Part shown: positions 12,145 through 20,405 of the stretch, piece after piece
Position numbering within the stretch: the stretch's first letter is position 1
Layout of the letters: each line of letters begins with the position of its first letter
Made by a program: the position numbers and the translations under genes
Notes under the pieces: model-generated
What the model saw: the letters and a program-made list of their open reading frames with translations, nothing else
Told to the model about the DNA's origin: nothing
Database searches by the model: none
Source: 2-01-FULL-45-10 sp964433975
Lineage (GTDB): Bacteria; Omnitrophota; Gorgyraeia; 2-01-FULL-45-10
Assembly: GCA_964433975.1 (NCBI GenBank)
Contig: CAYSSS010000022.1
Span: 1 to 25,337 of the forward strand
Reading direction: 5' to 3'
Length of the DNA stretch: 25,337 nt

Positions 12145-14921
12145 GCCAATACCTCTTTTAAATATTGCCCGGTATATGACCTCTTATTCTTTACGATCTC
12201 TTCCGGGGTACCTTTGGCCACGACCTCTCCGCCGTCGTCACCGCCGTCCGGGCCGAGATCTATTACATAGTCGGCGGTCTTCACCACATCGAGGTTGTGC
12301 TCTATGACGAGGACGGTATTCCCCTGCTCGACGAGCGCGTGGAGGACTTCGAGAAGCTTTTCGATATCGGCGAAATGGAGCCCCGTAGTCGGTTCATCCA
12401 GTATATAGAATGTCCTGCCGGTGGAGGTCTTCGCCAGTTCGGTGGCGAGCTTTATCCTCTGCGCCTCACCGCCCGAAAGGGTCGTGGCAGATTGACCCAG
12501 TTTTATATACCCCAGCCCTACATCGTTGAGCGTCTTCAGTTTATTCCTGACGGACGGGATATTCGTGAATAGAGCGAGCGCGTCCTCTACGGACATAGCG
12601 AGGGAGTCGGCTATCGACAACCCTTTATACTTTACGTCGAGCGTCTGTTCGTTGAACCTCCTGCCCTTACAGACCTCGCACTGCACGTATATATCCGGCA
12701 GGAAATGCATCTCTATCTTCCTTATGCCGTCTCCCGTGCAGGCCTCGCACCTGCCGCCCTTAACATTGAAACTGAACCTTCCCGGCTTATAGCCGCGGAC
12801 TTTCGCGTCGGGCAGCCTGGCGAAGATATCTCTGATGGGAGCGAATGCGCCCGTATAGGTCGCGGGGTTCGAGCGCGGGGTCCTGCCTATCGGAGACTGG
12901 TCTATCACTATCACTTTATCGATAAACTCTACACCCTCTATCCTTTCGTGGGATCCCGGCTTCTCTTTGGATCTATAGAGCTTCTTCGCCAGCGTTTTGA
13001 ACAATATCTCGTCCACCAAAGTGCTCTTGCCCGAACCTGACACGCCCGTGACGCAGACAAAAAGCCCGAGAGGTATCTCGACATCTATATCTTTCAGGTT
13101 ATGTTCCCGCGCTCCTATTATCTTGATCTTCTTCTGTTTGGCATACGGCTTTCTCTTTTCTGGGATCTTGATCTTAAGCTCTCCCCTTAAATATTTTCCT
13201 GTGAGAGATTCTCGGGAAGCGAGGACATCTTGAAGCGTGCCGCTCACGAGGACTCTGCCCCCATGCTCTCCGGCACCCGGCCCGAGATCTATGATATGGT
13301 CCGCCTTCCTTATGGTGGCCTCGTCGTGTTCTACCACTATAAGGGTATTGCCCAGGTCCTTTAAAGTTAAGAGCGTGTCGAGGAGCTTAGAATTATCCTT
13401 CTGGTGCAGCCCTATGCTGGGCTCATCCAGGATATAGATGACCCCGACCAAACCAGAGCCTATCTGAGTGGCGAGCCTTATGCGCTGAGCCTCGCCTCCG
13501 GAGAGGGTGTAGCTGCGCCTGCCGAGCGTGAGATAATCGAGACCCACGTTTATCATGAACTGCAGGCGCGCGTTGATCTCTTTCAGCACCTGACGCGCGA
13601 TCGTGATTTGAGTCTTCGTCAGTTTCAGGCCGGATAGAAATTCTTTCATCGCCTTTATCGAGAGGCCGGAGATCTCGGCGATGTTCTTGCCATCGATGGT
13701 GACGGAGAGGCTCTCTTTCTTTAGCCTCATCCCGTTACATTCGTCGCAGGGTTGGACCGACATATACTTATTGATCTCGGTCTTTATGAATTCGCTCTCG
13801 GTTTCTCGAAACCGCCTCTCAAGGTTCGGCACGACCCCTTCAAAACCACCCCACTTTTTTCCGGTCTCTCCGTAAATGACGACTCTTTTAATATCCGCCG
13901 GAAGGTCCTTAAAGGGCGTCTCCACGTCGAACCCGTATTCGCGGGCGACCGAACGCAAAAGGCGCCGGTAATAGATGTATAACCCCTTCCCGCCGCGCCT
14001 CCAGGCATCGACGGCGCTTATTACGGGCTTGGACTTATCCGATATGACCAGCTCCGGGTCTATCTCCATCTTGTTGCCCAGGCCGTCACATACAGGACAT
14101 GCGCCGTACGGAGAATTGAAAGAAAATATCCTTGGAGCTATCTCTCCTAAGCTGATCCCGCAGCCTATACAGGCGTAGAGCTCGCTGTACAGAGTATCTT
14201 TATCCGCGCTGACGATGACTAGACCATCGCCTATCTCCAGGGCCGTTTCCACGGAGTCGGTCAGGCGCTTACGGATGTCGCCATTCTTTAAAACAAGCCT
14301 ATCGACCACTATCTCAATAGTATGCGCCCTCTTCTTGTCCAAAGAGACTGATCTTTCGAGCTCATGGATCGTGCCGTCTATCCTGACCCTTACGAAGCCG
14401 TCTTTCTTCGCCTTCTGGAGAATATCTTTATGCTCGCCCTTTCTCCCCCTTATCACGGGAGCGAGTATTATTATCCTGGAATCGCGCGGCAGGCGCATTA
14501 CCTGGTCTACTATCTCCTGCGACGTCTGGCGCGTTATCGGTTTTTTACAGTTTGGACAATGCGGCTCCCCGATAGAAGCATAGAGGAGCCTTAAATAGTC
14601 ATAAATTTCGGTCTGCGTGCCGACCGTGGAACGGGGATTGGACCCCGCGGACCTCTGCTCTATGCTTATGGCGGGAGAGAGGCCTTCTATATACTCAACG
14701 TCGGGTTTCTGGAGTTGCTCTAAGAATTGCCGTGCGTAACTGGAGAGGCTTTCGACATAACGGCGCTGCCCCTCGGCGTATATAGTATCGAACGCTAACG
14801 AGGATTTCCCTGAACCTGAAAGGCCTGTCACCACTACGAGCTTGTCGCGGGGGATCTCGAGATCGATATTCTTGAGATTATGCTCTTTCGCGCCCTTTAT
14901 CGTTATTGAATCTCTCATCAT
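12141..14921 (-). CDS. uvrA: Excinuclease ABC subunit A
   Basis: The damage-recognition ATPase of nucleotide excision repair, 926 residues from the ATG at 14921. The first ABC half has Walker A GLSGSGKSS (about 33-41) and AEGQRRYVESLSSYARQFL. Zinc-binding CxxC pairs follow (CPNC, CIGC, CPVC), then LSGGEAQRIRLA with a Walker B LDEPSIGLH. The second half has Walker A GVSGSGKST (about 626), a zinc module CEAC...CEVC, a second signature LSGGEAQRIKLA and LDEPTTGLH. The frame can be read back to a GTG at 14963, but that part is a palindromic repeat. A second ATG at 14918 is equally possible, and neither has a clear Shine-Dalgarno. The 3' end overlaps the TPR gene by 4 nt. Confidence 0.96.
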   Translation of the reverse strand: MMRDSITIKGAKEHNLKNIDLEIPRDKLVVVTGLSGSGKSSLAFDTIYAEGQRRYVESLSSYARQFLEQLQKPDVEYIEGLSPAISIEQRSAGSNPRSTVGTQTEIYDYLRLLYASIGEPHCPNCKKPITRQTSQEIVDQVMRLPRDSRIIILAPVIRGRKGEHKDILQKAKKDGFVRVRIDGTIHELERSVSLDKKRAHTIEIVVDRLVLKNGDIRKRLTDSVETALEIGDGLVIVSADKDTLYSELYACIGCGISLGEIAPRIFSFNSPYGACPVCDGLGNKMEIDPELVISDKSKPVISAVDAWRRGGKGLYIYYRRLLRSVAREYGFDVETPFKDLPADIKRVVIYGETGKKWGGFEGVVPNLERRFRETESEFIKTEINKYMSVQPCDECNGMRLKKESLSVTIDGKNIAEISGLSIKAMKEFLSGLKLTKTQITIARQVLKEINARLQFMINVGLDYLTLGRRSYTLSGGEAQRIRLATQIGSGLVGVIYILDEPSIGLHQKDNSKLLDTLLTLKDLGNTLIVVEHDEATIRKADHIIDLGPGAGEHGGRVLVSGTLQDVLASRESLTGKYLRGELKIKIPEKRKPYAKQKKIKIIGAREHNLKDIDVEIPLGLFVCVTGVSGSGKSTLVDEILFKTLAKKLYRSKEKPGSHERIEGVEFIDKVIVIDQSPIGRTPRSNPATYTGAFAPIRDIFARLPDAKVRGYKPGRFSFNVKGGRCEACTGDGIRKIEMHFLPDIYVQCEVCKGRRFNEQTLDVKYKGLSIADSLAMSVEDALALFTNIPSVRNKLKTLNDVGLGYIKLGQSATTLSGGEAQRIKLATELAKTSTGRTFYILDEPTTGLHFADIEKLLEVLHALVEQGNTVLVIEHNLDVVKTADYVIDLGPDGGDDGGEVVAKGTPEEIVKNKRSYTGQYLKEVLA

Positions 14922-14943
14922 ATGTATTAGGAGTGCATCACGG

Positions 14944-14994
14944 AAATTAGGGACAGGCACCACCTGAAAGAAGATGACACCTGTCCCAATTTCT
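14944..14994. repeat. REP-like hairpin upstream of uvrA
   Basis: AAATTAGGGACAGG (14944-14957) and CCTGTCCCAATTT (14982-14994) are inverted arms, differing by one base, around a 24-nt spacer that itself has CACC/GGTG symmetry. It fills most of the gap between the small basic-protein gene and uvrA. Similar GGGACAGG/CCTGTCCC palindromes are, from memory, common extragenic repeats in several phyla and sometimes tied to REP-associated (Y1-type) transposases. No such transposase is in this window. Confidence 0.6.
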
Positions 14995-14999
14995 TATTA

Positions 15000-15242
15000 T
15001 TACTTCCTTCTCTTCTTACCGCCTCTCAACATCTTAGCGCACGATACATCGCCCGCCTTATCGATGAAATAGAGACATCCTTTTACCTTTTTTACGCCGG
15101 GTTTAGCGATAACCTTACCGCCGCCGCCCTTAGACTTGCCTCTCGCCATCTTCGTCTCGACGACATTGCCCCTCTTATCGACGTAATAGAGATATCCTTT
15201 TTTTCTCTTTATCCCTACCTTCGCAACCTTCTTATGTGCCAT
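15000..15242 (-). CDS. Small basic protein with an internal duplication
   Basis: The 80 residues start at the ATG at 15242, which has a strong Shine-Dalgarno (AGGAGG, 8-nt spacing); the in-frame GTG at 15251 overlaps that site and is rejected. The protein is very rich in Lys, Arg and Gly. It consists of two similar halves: KVGIKRKKGYLYYVDKRGNV and KPGVKKVKGCLYFIDKAGDV, each followed by a K(M) and (A/L)RG segment. The shared core KGxLY(Y/F)(V/I)DKxG(N/D)V suggests a paired beta-hairpin. I do not know the family. Charge suggests nucleic-acid or ribosome association, which is inference. A TATAAT-like sequence at 15262-15267 could be a -10 box, but no good -35 is seen. Confidence 0.85.
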   Translation of the reverse strand: MAHKKVAKVGIKRKKGYLYYVDKRGNVVETKMARGKSKGGGGKVIAKPGVKKVKGCLYFIDKAGDVSCAKMLRGGKKRRK

Positions 15243-15271
15243 TAAATTCACCTCCTTTCACATTATATTTT

Positions 15272-16009
15272 TTAATCAACTTCTTTTATCTGCGTATATT
15301 CCTTGTTGATCCGGCCTATGGACCTGAAGAGGTTCATCTTCGTATAGGCGCAATCTTTTTCGACTTTACCTATAAAGTCTTTCATCATGCGCCTCTTCGA
15401 TGTCTGCGCATTGGGACACCTGCAGAGCTGGCCCGGAAATTTCGATTCTTTGGCAAATTTCTTTATAACGTTCTCCTCCACGTAACATAACGGCCTTATG
15501 ATTACTATCTTCCCCTTGAAGAGCTCTTGCCTCGGGTTCATCGCTGAGAACTCACCGTGATAGAACATATTGAGAAGAAGCGTCTCTATTATATCGTCCT
15601 GGTGGTGGCCAAAGGCTATCTTGGTACAGCCCATCTTATCGGCGAGCGTAAAGAGGGCCTTGCGCCTGTTCCATGAACACCAGAAACATGACGTCGCCTT
15701 CTTCTTGCCCCTCACCTTTATCTTCTGGAAACGATATGGAATATCATAATTTTCGAATATCTGCTTCAACTCCCGGGTATGAACGCATCCGGCGCACCTG
15801 AAGTCGGTCTCTATATGCGCGGCGAAGAGCTTGTAATCCACCGGCGCCCACTTCCGCCTCTCATTCAATAATTTCAGCATAGAGAGGCTGTCTTTACCTC
15901 CGGATACGGCTACGAGTATCTTATCCTTATCCTCTATAAGATTGTAATCGGCGATCGCCCTGCCTATCCTGTTGGATATGTACGCGCCTGTCTTTGTCAG
16001 ATCTCTCAT
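15272..16009 (-). CDS. ttcA: TtcA-type tRNA 2-thiocytidine synthetase
   Basis: An N-type ATP-pyrophosphatase of 245 residues that thiolates tRNA (C32 in characterised TtcA). The PP-loop is SGGKDS at 36-41. The cluster-ligand CxxC is Cys108/Cys111 (CFWCSWNRR), and a later Cys-rich site, Cys196/Cys198 (LCRCPN), corresponds to the third ligand. GHHQDD at 135-140 is the expected family motif. An additional CAGC at 72-75 is not in the E. coli protein as I recall it, so a related TtcA/TtuA-like subfamily is possible. It starts 3 nt after the nadX stop and precedes the small basic-protein gene. Confidence 0.87.
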   Translation of the reverse strand: MRDLTKTGAYISNRIGRAIADYNLIEDKDKILVAVSGGKDSLSMLKLLNERRKWAPVDYKLFAAHIETDFRCAGCVHTRELKQIFENYDIPYRFQKIKVRGKKKATSCFWCSWNRRKALFTLADKMGCTKIAFGHHQDDIIETLLLNMFYHGEFSAMNPRQELFKGKIVIIRPLCYVEENVIKKFAKESKFPGQLCRCPNAQTSKRRMMKDFIGKVEKDCAYTKMNLFRSIGRINKEYTQIKEVD

Positions 16010-16012
16010 TAT

Positions 16013-16831
16013 TTATGTTCCGATACGTACGCTTTGAACGATACCTCTTAACGTGGCTATTGCCGAAAACGCGGCAAGCTGGCTCGTCTTGGGATTGATC
16101 TTTGACGGTAGATTCTCCGTCCTCGTCGTAATATTGCCGGACTCGCCCCTTATCTCGACTTCATGGATATTTTTCGTATATTCGGGCGACGTAACTATTC
16201 TGACGCGCGTCTTTGACGCGCCGATACCCGCAAGACTGAGAACTGCCGCTACGTTAACATTTTTAGGAAACCCTTTGACCGCGTCAGAGGCTGTTCCGTC
16301 AAAGATGACCGTCTCCTCTTTTACCGAATCCAGGTCTATATTGTTCTTTGTTATATAAGGAGCGCCTGTTAATCCTTTCGGGGGTTTACGCGTGGTGAGC
16401 GTCACCGAATCTATCCTTCCCACCGAGGCCGACTTCAGCCCGTCGATGCCGCACAATGCCCCGCTGGGTAGATAAACTTTAATTCCGGCTTTTTCGGCCT
16501 CATCCAGTAGGATTTCGTTGCCGAGCAGTCCGCCGATACTCATTATCAATGCGTCTTTTTTGCCCGCTATCGCTTTCTTCAATATATCGGCCGATACCTT
16601 GGCGCCCGCCGCTTCGACTATAAGGTCGGATATTTTTATCAGATCATCGAGTGCCAAAAGAGATGTATTCTCGCTAAGAGACTTCTGTAATAGCAGGGCC
16701 TTCTCTTCAACGAGATCGCATATTCCCGCCAGATCCACGGAGTCTTTCAGATCCGTTTGACAGGCACGGGCCATCTCAGATCCTATGGTCCCGCACCCCA
16801 CTATCCCGACTTTAATCTTTGCTATTTTCAT
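16013..16831 (-). CDS. nadX: L-aspartate dehydrogenase
   Basis: Oxidises L-aspartate to iminoaspartate with NAD(P)+, feeding NadA. It is 272 residues long with an N-terminal Rossmann motif VGIVGCGTIG (8-17). The family-specific features are PSGALCGIDGLKSA (122-135), TRKPP (147-151), FPKNVNVAA (188-196) and the probable catalytic His223 in NIHEVEIRG. It follows nadA after 63 nt. NadX in place of the flavoenzyme NadB means that this step does not need oxygen or fumarate. The ribosome site is weak, with AAAAGG immediately before the ATG. Confidence 0.93.
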   Translation of the reverse strand: MKIAKIKVGIVGCGTIGSEMARACQTDLKDSVDLAGICDLVEEKALLLQKSLSENTSLLALDDLIKISDLIVEAAGAKVSADILKKAIAGKKDALIMSIGGLLGNEILLDEAEKAGIKVYLPSGALCGIDGLKSASVGRIDSVTLTTRKPPKGLTGAPYITKNNIDLDSVKEETVIFDGTASDAVKGFPKNVNVAAVLSLAGIGASKTRVRIVTSPEYTKNIHEVEIRGESGNITTRTENLPSKINPKTSQLAAFSAIATLRGIVQSVRIGT

Positions 16832-16846
16832 CCTTTTGGGCTCTCA

Positions 16847-16888
16847 GCTATCAAACATTGACTATCAACTATTAACTATCAACCATGA
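16847..16888. repeat. Three imperfect 14-nt tandem repeats between nadA and nadX
   Basis: GCTATCAAACATTG (16847-16860), ACTATCAACTATTA (16861-16874) and ACTATCAACCATGA (16875-16888) share the (A/G)CTATCAA start. They occupy most of the 63-nt gap between the nadA stop and the nadX start. There is no spacer structure, so this is a simple microsatellite-like tract rather than CRISPR. Confidence 0.7.
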
Positions 16889-16894
16889 ACTAAG

Positions 16895-17872
16895 CTAATA
16901 TCCCGATATGGCCGCGCTCTTCTTTTCGCCGGTAACGCGCAGCATCCTCTCCAACGTCTTCAGCGCCCTCTCCCTAACTTCGGGCGAGACCGTCACTTCA
17001 TAAACCATCTTTTCCAGGCTGTGAGCCACCCATCCCAGCGTTATCAGCTTCATATTGGCGCATACAAGGTTCTGCGTGGGCAGGTAGAACTTCTTGCCGG
17101 GGTTCTGCTTCTGCAGTTTATATAGCATGCCGGCCTCCGTGCCGATTATGAACTCCTGCGCGCTGGACTGCTTCACGTATGTAAACATCCCGCCCGTGGA
17201 GCATATGTGATCGGCAAGGGCGAGGACCTCCGGATTGCACTCAGGGTGCGCTATAAACTCCGCCGCGTGATGGAGCTTTTTGGTCCTGATCACGTCCTCT
17301 TCCTGTACCCTGATATGCGTCGGGCAGAAACCCTCCCACAATATTACCTCTTTATCTTTGACCTGGCTCTGGACATATCTGCCGAGGTTCTTATCCGGGA
17401 CAAATATTATCTTCTTCTCTTTCAATGACTTTACTACCTCGACCGCGTTACTTGAAGTACAGGCTATATCGCTTTCGGCTTTGACTTCGGCGCTCGTATT
17501 TACGTAGCAGACGATCGCGGCATCCGGATGACGCTCCTTGGCGGCACGCAGCTTCTCCGGGGTCACCATATCGGCCAGAGGGCACCCTGCCTCCATAACC
17601 GGCAGTAGAACGGTCTTGCCGGGATTCAATATCGAAGCGCTCTCTGCCATGAAATGCACGCCGCAGAAGACTATTACATCCGCATCAGTCCTGACCGCGG
17701 CCTGAGCCAGCGCCAGAGAATCACCGCTTATATCCGCTATCTCCTGGACTTCGTCACGTTGATAGTTATGCGTGATAATGACCGCATTGGCCTTCTTCTT
17801 CAGTTTAGCGATCTTCTTCTTTAACGCTTCGTTATACTTTATATCGTCCTTGTCCTTCATATGTGCTGTCAT
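16895..17872 (-). CDS. nadA: Quinolinate synthase
   Basis: A [4Fe-4S] enzyme that condenses iminoaspartate with dihydroxyacetone phosphate to quinolinate in NAD synthesis. It is 325 residues long. The three cluster cysteines are Cys97 (EAGCPLADM), Cys183 (EGFCPTH) and Cys271 (NLVCANMK). ITHNYQRDEVQEIADISGDSL (33-53) and the HPECNPEV motif are typical. The ATG at 17872 directly follows the panC stop (TAGATG); Met5 is a possible internal start. With nadX downstream this gives the aspartate-to-quinolinate part of the pathway; nadC is not in the window. Confidence 0.96.
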   Translation of the reverse strand: MTAHMKDKDDIKYNEALKKKIAKLKKKANAVIITHNYQRDEVQEIADISGDSLALAQAAVRTDADVIVFCGVHFMAESASILNPGKTVLLPVMEAGCPLADMVTPEKLRAAKERHPDAAIVCYVNTSAEVKAESDIACTSSNAVEVVKSLKEKKIIFVPDKNLGRYVQSQVKDKEVILWEGFCPTHIRVQEEDVIRTKKLHHAAEFIAHPECNPEVLALADHICSTGGMFTYVKQSSAQEFIIGTEAGMLYKLQKQNPGKKFYLPTQNLVCANMKLITLGWVAHSLEKMVYEVTVSPEVRERALKTLERMLRVTGEKKSAAISGY

Positions 17873-18721
17873 CTACTTCACCATAATTGTTGTGTTGTCG
17901 ACAAGCCTTGTCTTCCCAAAAAATACGGCGACCGCGAGCGCGATCTCACCAGTTATCGTCTTTGCGTCCTGAAGCTCTCTGGAGTCTACCAGCTTCACAT
18001 AGTCTATCCTGGCCGACTCCTTAGCCTTTATCATATCCTCTACGGCCTTTACGATCTTTCTGGCGTCCCGCTCGCCGCTCTTTATCAGCGTCTCTGCGCT
18101 TTTAAGAGCTTGGTGTATAACGGCGGCGTCCCTTCTTTCGGCTGCGCTCAAATAAATATTTCTTGAGCTCATAGCCAGGCCGTCCTTCTCCCTGACCATG
18201 GGCATTATCTTAACTTCTATGTCCGTATTGAGATCCGAGGCCATCTTCTTGACCATGAGGGCCTGCTGCATATCCTTCTGCCCGAAATATGCGACGTCGG
18301 GCTTCACGATATTGAACAACTTCGTCACCACCGTGGCAACCCCCCTGAAATGCCCAGGCCGCGATTCGCCGCAGAGGTTATCCGTCAGCTTTTCCACGGT
18401 AACGTAGGTGGCGTAACCCTCCGGGTACATATCTTTAAGCGAAGGATAGAAGACAACATCCACTCCCGCTTCTCGCGCCATCTCTTCATCATGCTTAAGG
18501 TCTCTCGGGTATTTCTCGAAATCCTCTTTGGGGCCGAACTGGATGGGATTGATGAATACGCTCATGACTACGACATCAGTATGCTTCTTCGCAGCCTTGA
18601 CAAGACTCAGGTGTCCTTCGTGAAGAAAGCCCATCGTGGGGACAAGGCCGATGGACTTGCCTTCTTTCTTTATCATCTTCACGAATGTCGCCATTCTTGA
18701 GATATTCTCGATGGTCTTCAT
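17873..18721 (-). CDS. panC: Pantoate-beta-alanine ligase
   Basis: Joins pantoate and beta-alanine, using ATP, to make pantothenate. It has 282 residues, a normal length. The HIGH-type nucleotide motif is in PTMGFLHEGHLSL (28-40). Other family motifs are SVFINPIQFGPKEDFEKYPR, PGHFRGVATVVTKLFNIVKPD, FGQKDMQQ and the KMSKS-like LAMSSRN. The stop codon touches the nadA start. panB and panD are not adjacent. A 27-nt gap separates it from folK. Confidence 0.97.
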   Translation of the reverse strand: MKTIENISRMATFVKMIKKEGKSIGLVPTMGFLHEGHLSLVKAAKKHTDVVVMSVFINPIQFGPKEDFEKYPRDLKHDEEMAREAGVDVVFYPSLKDMYPEGYATYVTVEKLTDNLCGESRPGHFRGVATVVTKLFNIVKPDVAYFGQKDMQQALMVKKMASDLNTDIEVKIMPMVREKDGLAMSSRNIYLSAAERRDAAVIHQALKSAETLIKSGERDARKIVKAVEDMIKAKESARIDYVKLVDSRELQDAKTITGEIALAVAVFFGKTRLVDNTTIMVK

Positions 18722-18748
18722 ATTTATTTATGAGTTGTAAGCTTTAAG

Positions 18749-19156
18749 CTAAGAGATCTTGCCCAGCTCCCTCAATCCTCTTAGCACAAATTCTCTTTCA
18801 TGAATCCGCGGATGCGGAATAACCAGGCCTTTGTCTTTAATATTCTCATCACCATAATACAAAAGGTCCAGGTCTATCGTCCTAGGAGCGTTCTTTAGTG
18901 ATCGCTCGCGCCCCAAAGACTCTTCTATCTTGCTCAACTCTCTCAAAAGAGCTTCAGCTCCTATACCGGTCTCTATTTCAATAACGCCGTTCAAGTACTT
19001 TCCCTGAGGTATATCACTGACCGGGAGGGTCTCATATATCGAGGAGACTTTTGTTACGCTCACTCCCTGTATCTTATTAAGGCCGGCGATAGAGGCGTCA
19101 ATATACTCCCGCCTGTCGCCTATATTCGAACCAACGCCGATGTAGCAAATGGTCAT
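18749..19156 (-). CDS. folK: HPPK, 6-hydroxymethyl-7,8-dihydropterin pyrophosphokinase
   Basis: Transfers pyrophosphate from ATP to hydroxymethyl-dihydropterin in folate synthesis. It is 135 residues, slightly shorter than E. coli FolK. Motifs are YIGVGSNIGDR (5-15), SSIYETLPV, the pterin/ATP site RTIDLDLLYYGD (with the two catalytic Asp residues) and IPHPRIHEREFVL. The ATG at 19156 directly follows the dapL stop codon, so the lysine and cofactor blocks are probably on one transcript. No other folate genes are seen nearby. Confidence 0.95.
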   Translation of the reverse strand: MTICYIGVGSNIGDRREYIDASIAGLNKIQGVSVTKVSSIYETLPVSDIPQGKYLNGVIEIETGIGAEALLRELSKIEESLGRERSLKNAPRTIDLDLLYYGDENIKDKGLVIPHPRIHEREFVLRGLRELGKIS

Positions 19157-20326
19157 CTAAGCCAGTCTTTTTCTGATCCGCTCGATCGCTTTCTTAAGGA
19201 TATTCTTGTCTACTGTGACCACCATGCGTATATATCCTTCGCCGCTCTGGCCAAACCCGTTGCCCGGGGTCGCTACTATATCGCACTTATCCAGGAGCGC
19301 TTTCGCGAAGGTGGCTGACGTATAACGCGCCGGCACCTTTACCCATACGTAGAAGGTGGCCTTCGGCTTTTCAACAGATAGCCCCAGGGAATTAAGTCCG
19401 TTGACAAGGATATCGCGCCTTTCCTGGTAGATCTTTACGACCGATCTGATATGCTTGTCGTAATTTTCCAGAGCCACGACCCCCGCTCTCTGTATGGCAG
19501 AGAATATTCCCGAATCGATATTGCTCTTCACCTTCGCCAGGCCTTCTATCACCGAAGCGTTACCGCAGGCGAATCCTATCCTCCAGCCAGTCATGTTGAA
19601 CGTCTTCGAAAGCGAATGAAACTCAATTGCCACGTCCCTGGCACCCTCCACTTCAAATATGCTCGGAGCCTTGTAGCCGTCGAACGTTATCTCCGAGTAT
19701 GCCGTGTCACTGCAGACCAGGAGGCTGTGCTTCCTGGCGAAATCCACGACGTCCTTCAAAAACTTCTTATCGCAGACGGCGGAAGTGGGATTATTGGGGT
19801 AGTTTATGAATATCATCTTCGCCTTGTGGAGAAGATGATGGTTTATTGACTTAAGGTCCGGCAGGAATTTGTTCTTTTCGAGTAGCGGCATCGAGATTAT
19901 TTCGCCACCCGCGAATATCGTCCCCGAGCGGTAAGGCGGGTAACACGGATCGGGCACCAGTACCGCGTCACCGGGATTTATGAAAGCGAGCGGCGTGTGC
20001 GCTATGCCCTCTTTAGACCCTATCAACGGATATATCTCGGTATCCGGATCAAATTCCGCGCCAAACCTCTTCTTCAGCCACTTCGCCGCGGCCCTCCTGA
20101 ACTCCGGTATACCCTGGTCAAGCGAATACCTGTGCGTTACAGGATCCTTCGCTGCCTTCGCTAACGCATCTATTATGAACTTCGGCGTAGGCAGGTCGGG
20201 ATCCCCAACGCCCAGATCTATTATATCCCTTCCTTCTTCCCTGGCCTTCTTCTTCGCCCTGTCTATCTCGACGAATAGATACGGCGGCAGCTTCTTCAAC
20301 CTATCCGACTTCTCAAATTGCATCAT
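19157..20326 (-). CDS. dapL: LL-diaminopimelate aminotransferase
   Basis: A class I/II PLP aminotransferase of 389 residues that converts tetrahydrodipicolinate directly to LL-DAP. Visible motifs are DLGVGDPDLPTP (37-48), YSLDQGIPEFRRAAAKW, NYPNNPTSAV (175-184), SDTAYSE with Asp207 and Tyr210, and the PLP Lys241 in SLSKTFNMTGWR. The context with dapB, dapA and dapF, and the absence of dapD/dapC/dapE, favour DapL over a general aspartate aminotransferase. The ribosome site AAGGAG is only 3 nt from the first ATG (20326) and 6 nt from the second (20323), so the true start may be the second. Confidence 0.92.
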   Translation of the reverse strand: MMQFEKSDRLKKLPPYLFVEIDRAKKKAREEGRDIIDLGVGDPDLPTPKFIIDALAKAAKDPVTHRYSLDQGIPEFRRAAAKWLKKRFGAEFDPDTEIYPLIGSKEGIAHTPLAFINPGDAVLVPDPCYPPYRSGTIFAGGEIISMPLLEKNKFLPDLKSINHHLLHKAKMIFINYPNNPTSAVCDKKFLKDVVDFARKHSLLVCSDTAYSEITFDGYKAPSIFEVEGARDVAIEFHSLSKTFNMTGWRIGFACGNASVIEGLAKVKSNIDSGIFSAIQRAGVVALENYDKHIRSVVKIYQERRDILVNGLNSLGLSVEKPKATFYVWVKVPARYTSATFAKALLDKCDIVATPGNGFGQSGEGYIRMVVTVDKNILKKAIERIRKRLA

Positions 20327-20361
20327 AAACTCCTTATTGAACTTTACGCTATCCTATTAAC

Positions 20362-20385
20362 AGGCGGCCCTCGCAAGGTACGCCT
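20362..20385. other. Hairpin in the dapB-dapL gap
   Basis: AGGCG-GC-CCT-CGCA-AGG-TA-CGCCT forms a stem with one internal mismatch pair in the 79-nt gap between dapB and dapL. It is not followed by a U-run on the minus strand, so it is probably not a terminator. It might stabilise or process the transcript, or be chance. Confidence 0.35.
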
Positions 20386-20405
20386 ATCCGCTTGAAGCGA
20401 AAAAA

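Noticed and set aside
14922..14963. N-terminal extension of UvrA from a GTG at 14963
   Set aside because: The extension is encoded partly by a palindromic repeat and is absent from the normal UvrA start (MxDxIxIxGAKxHNLKN).
16847..16888. CRISPR-like array
   Set aside because: The units are only 14 nt, imperfect and contiguous, with no spacers and no cas genes nearby.
20327..20405. Riboswitch or promoter upstream of dapL
   Set aside because: The gap is only 79 nt, has no convincing -35/-10 pair, and shows no lysine-riboswitch features; only a small hairpin is visible.
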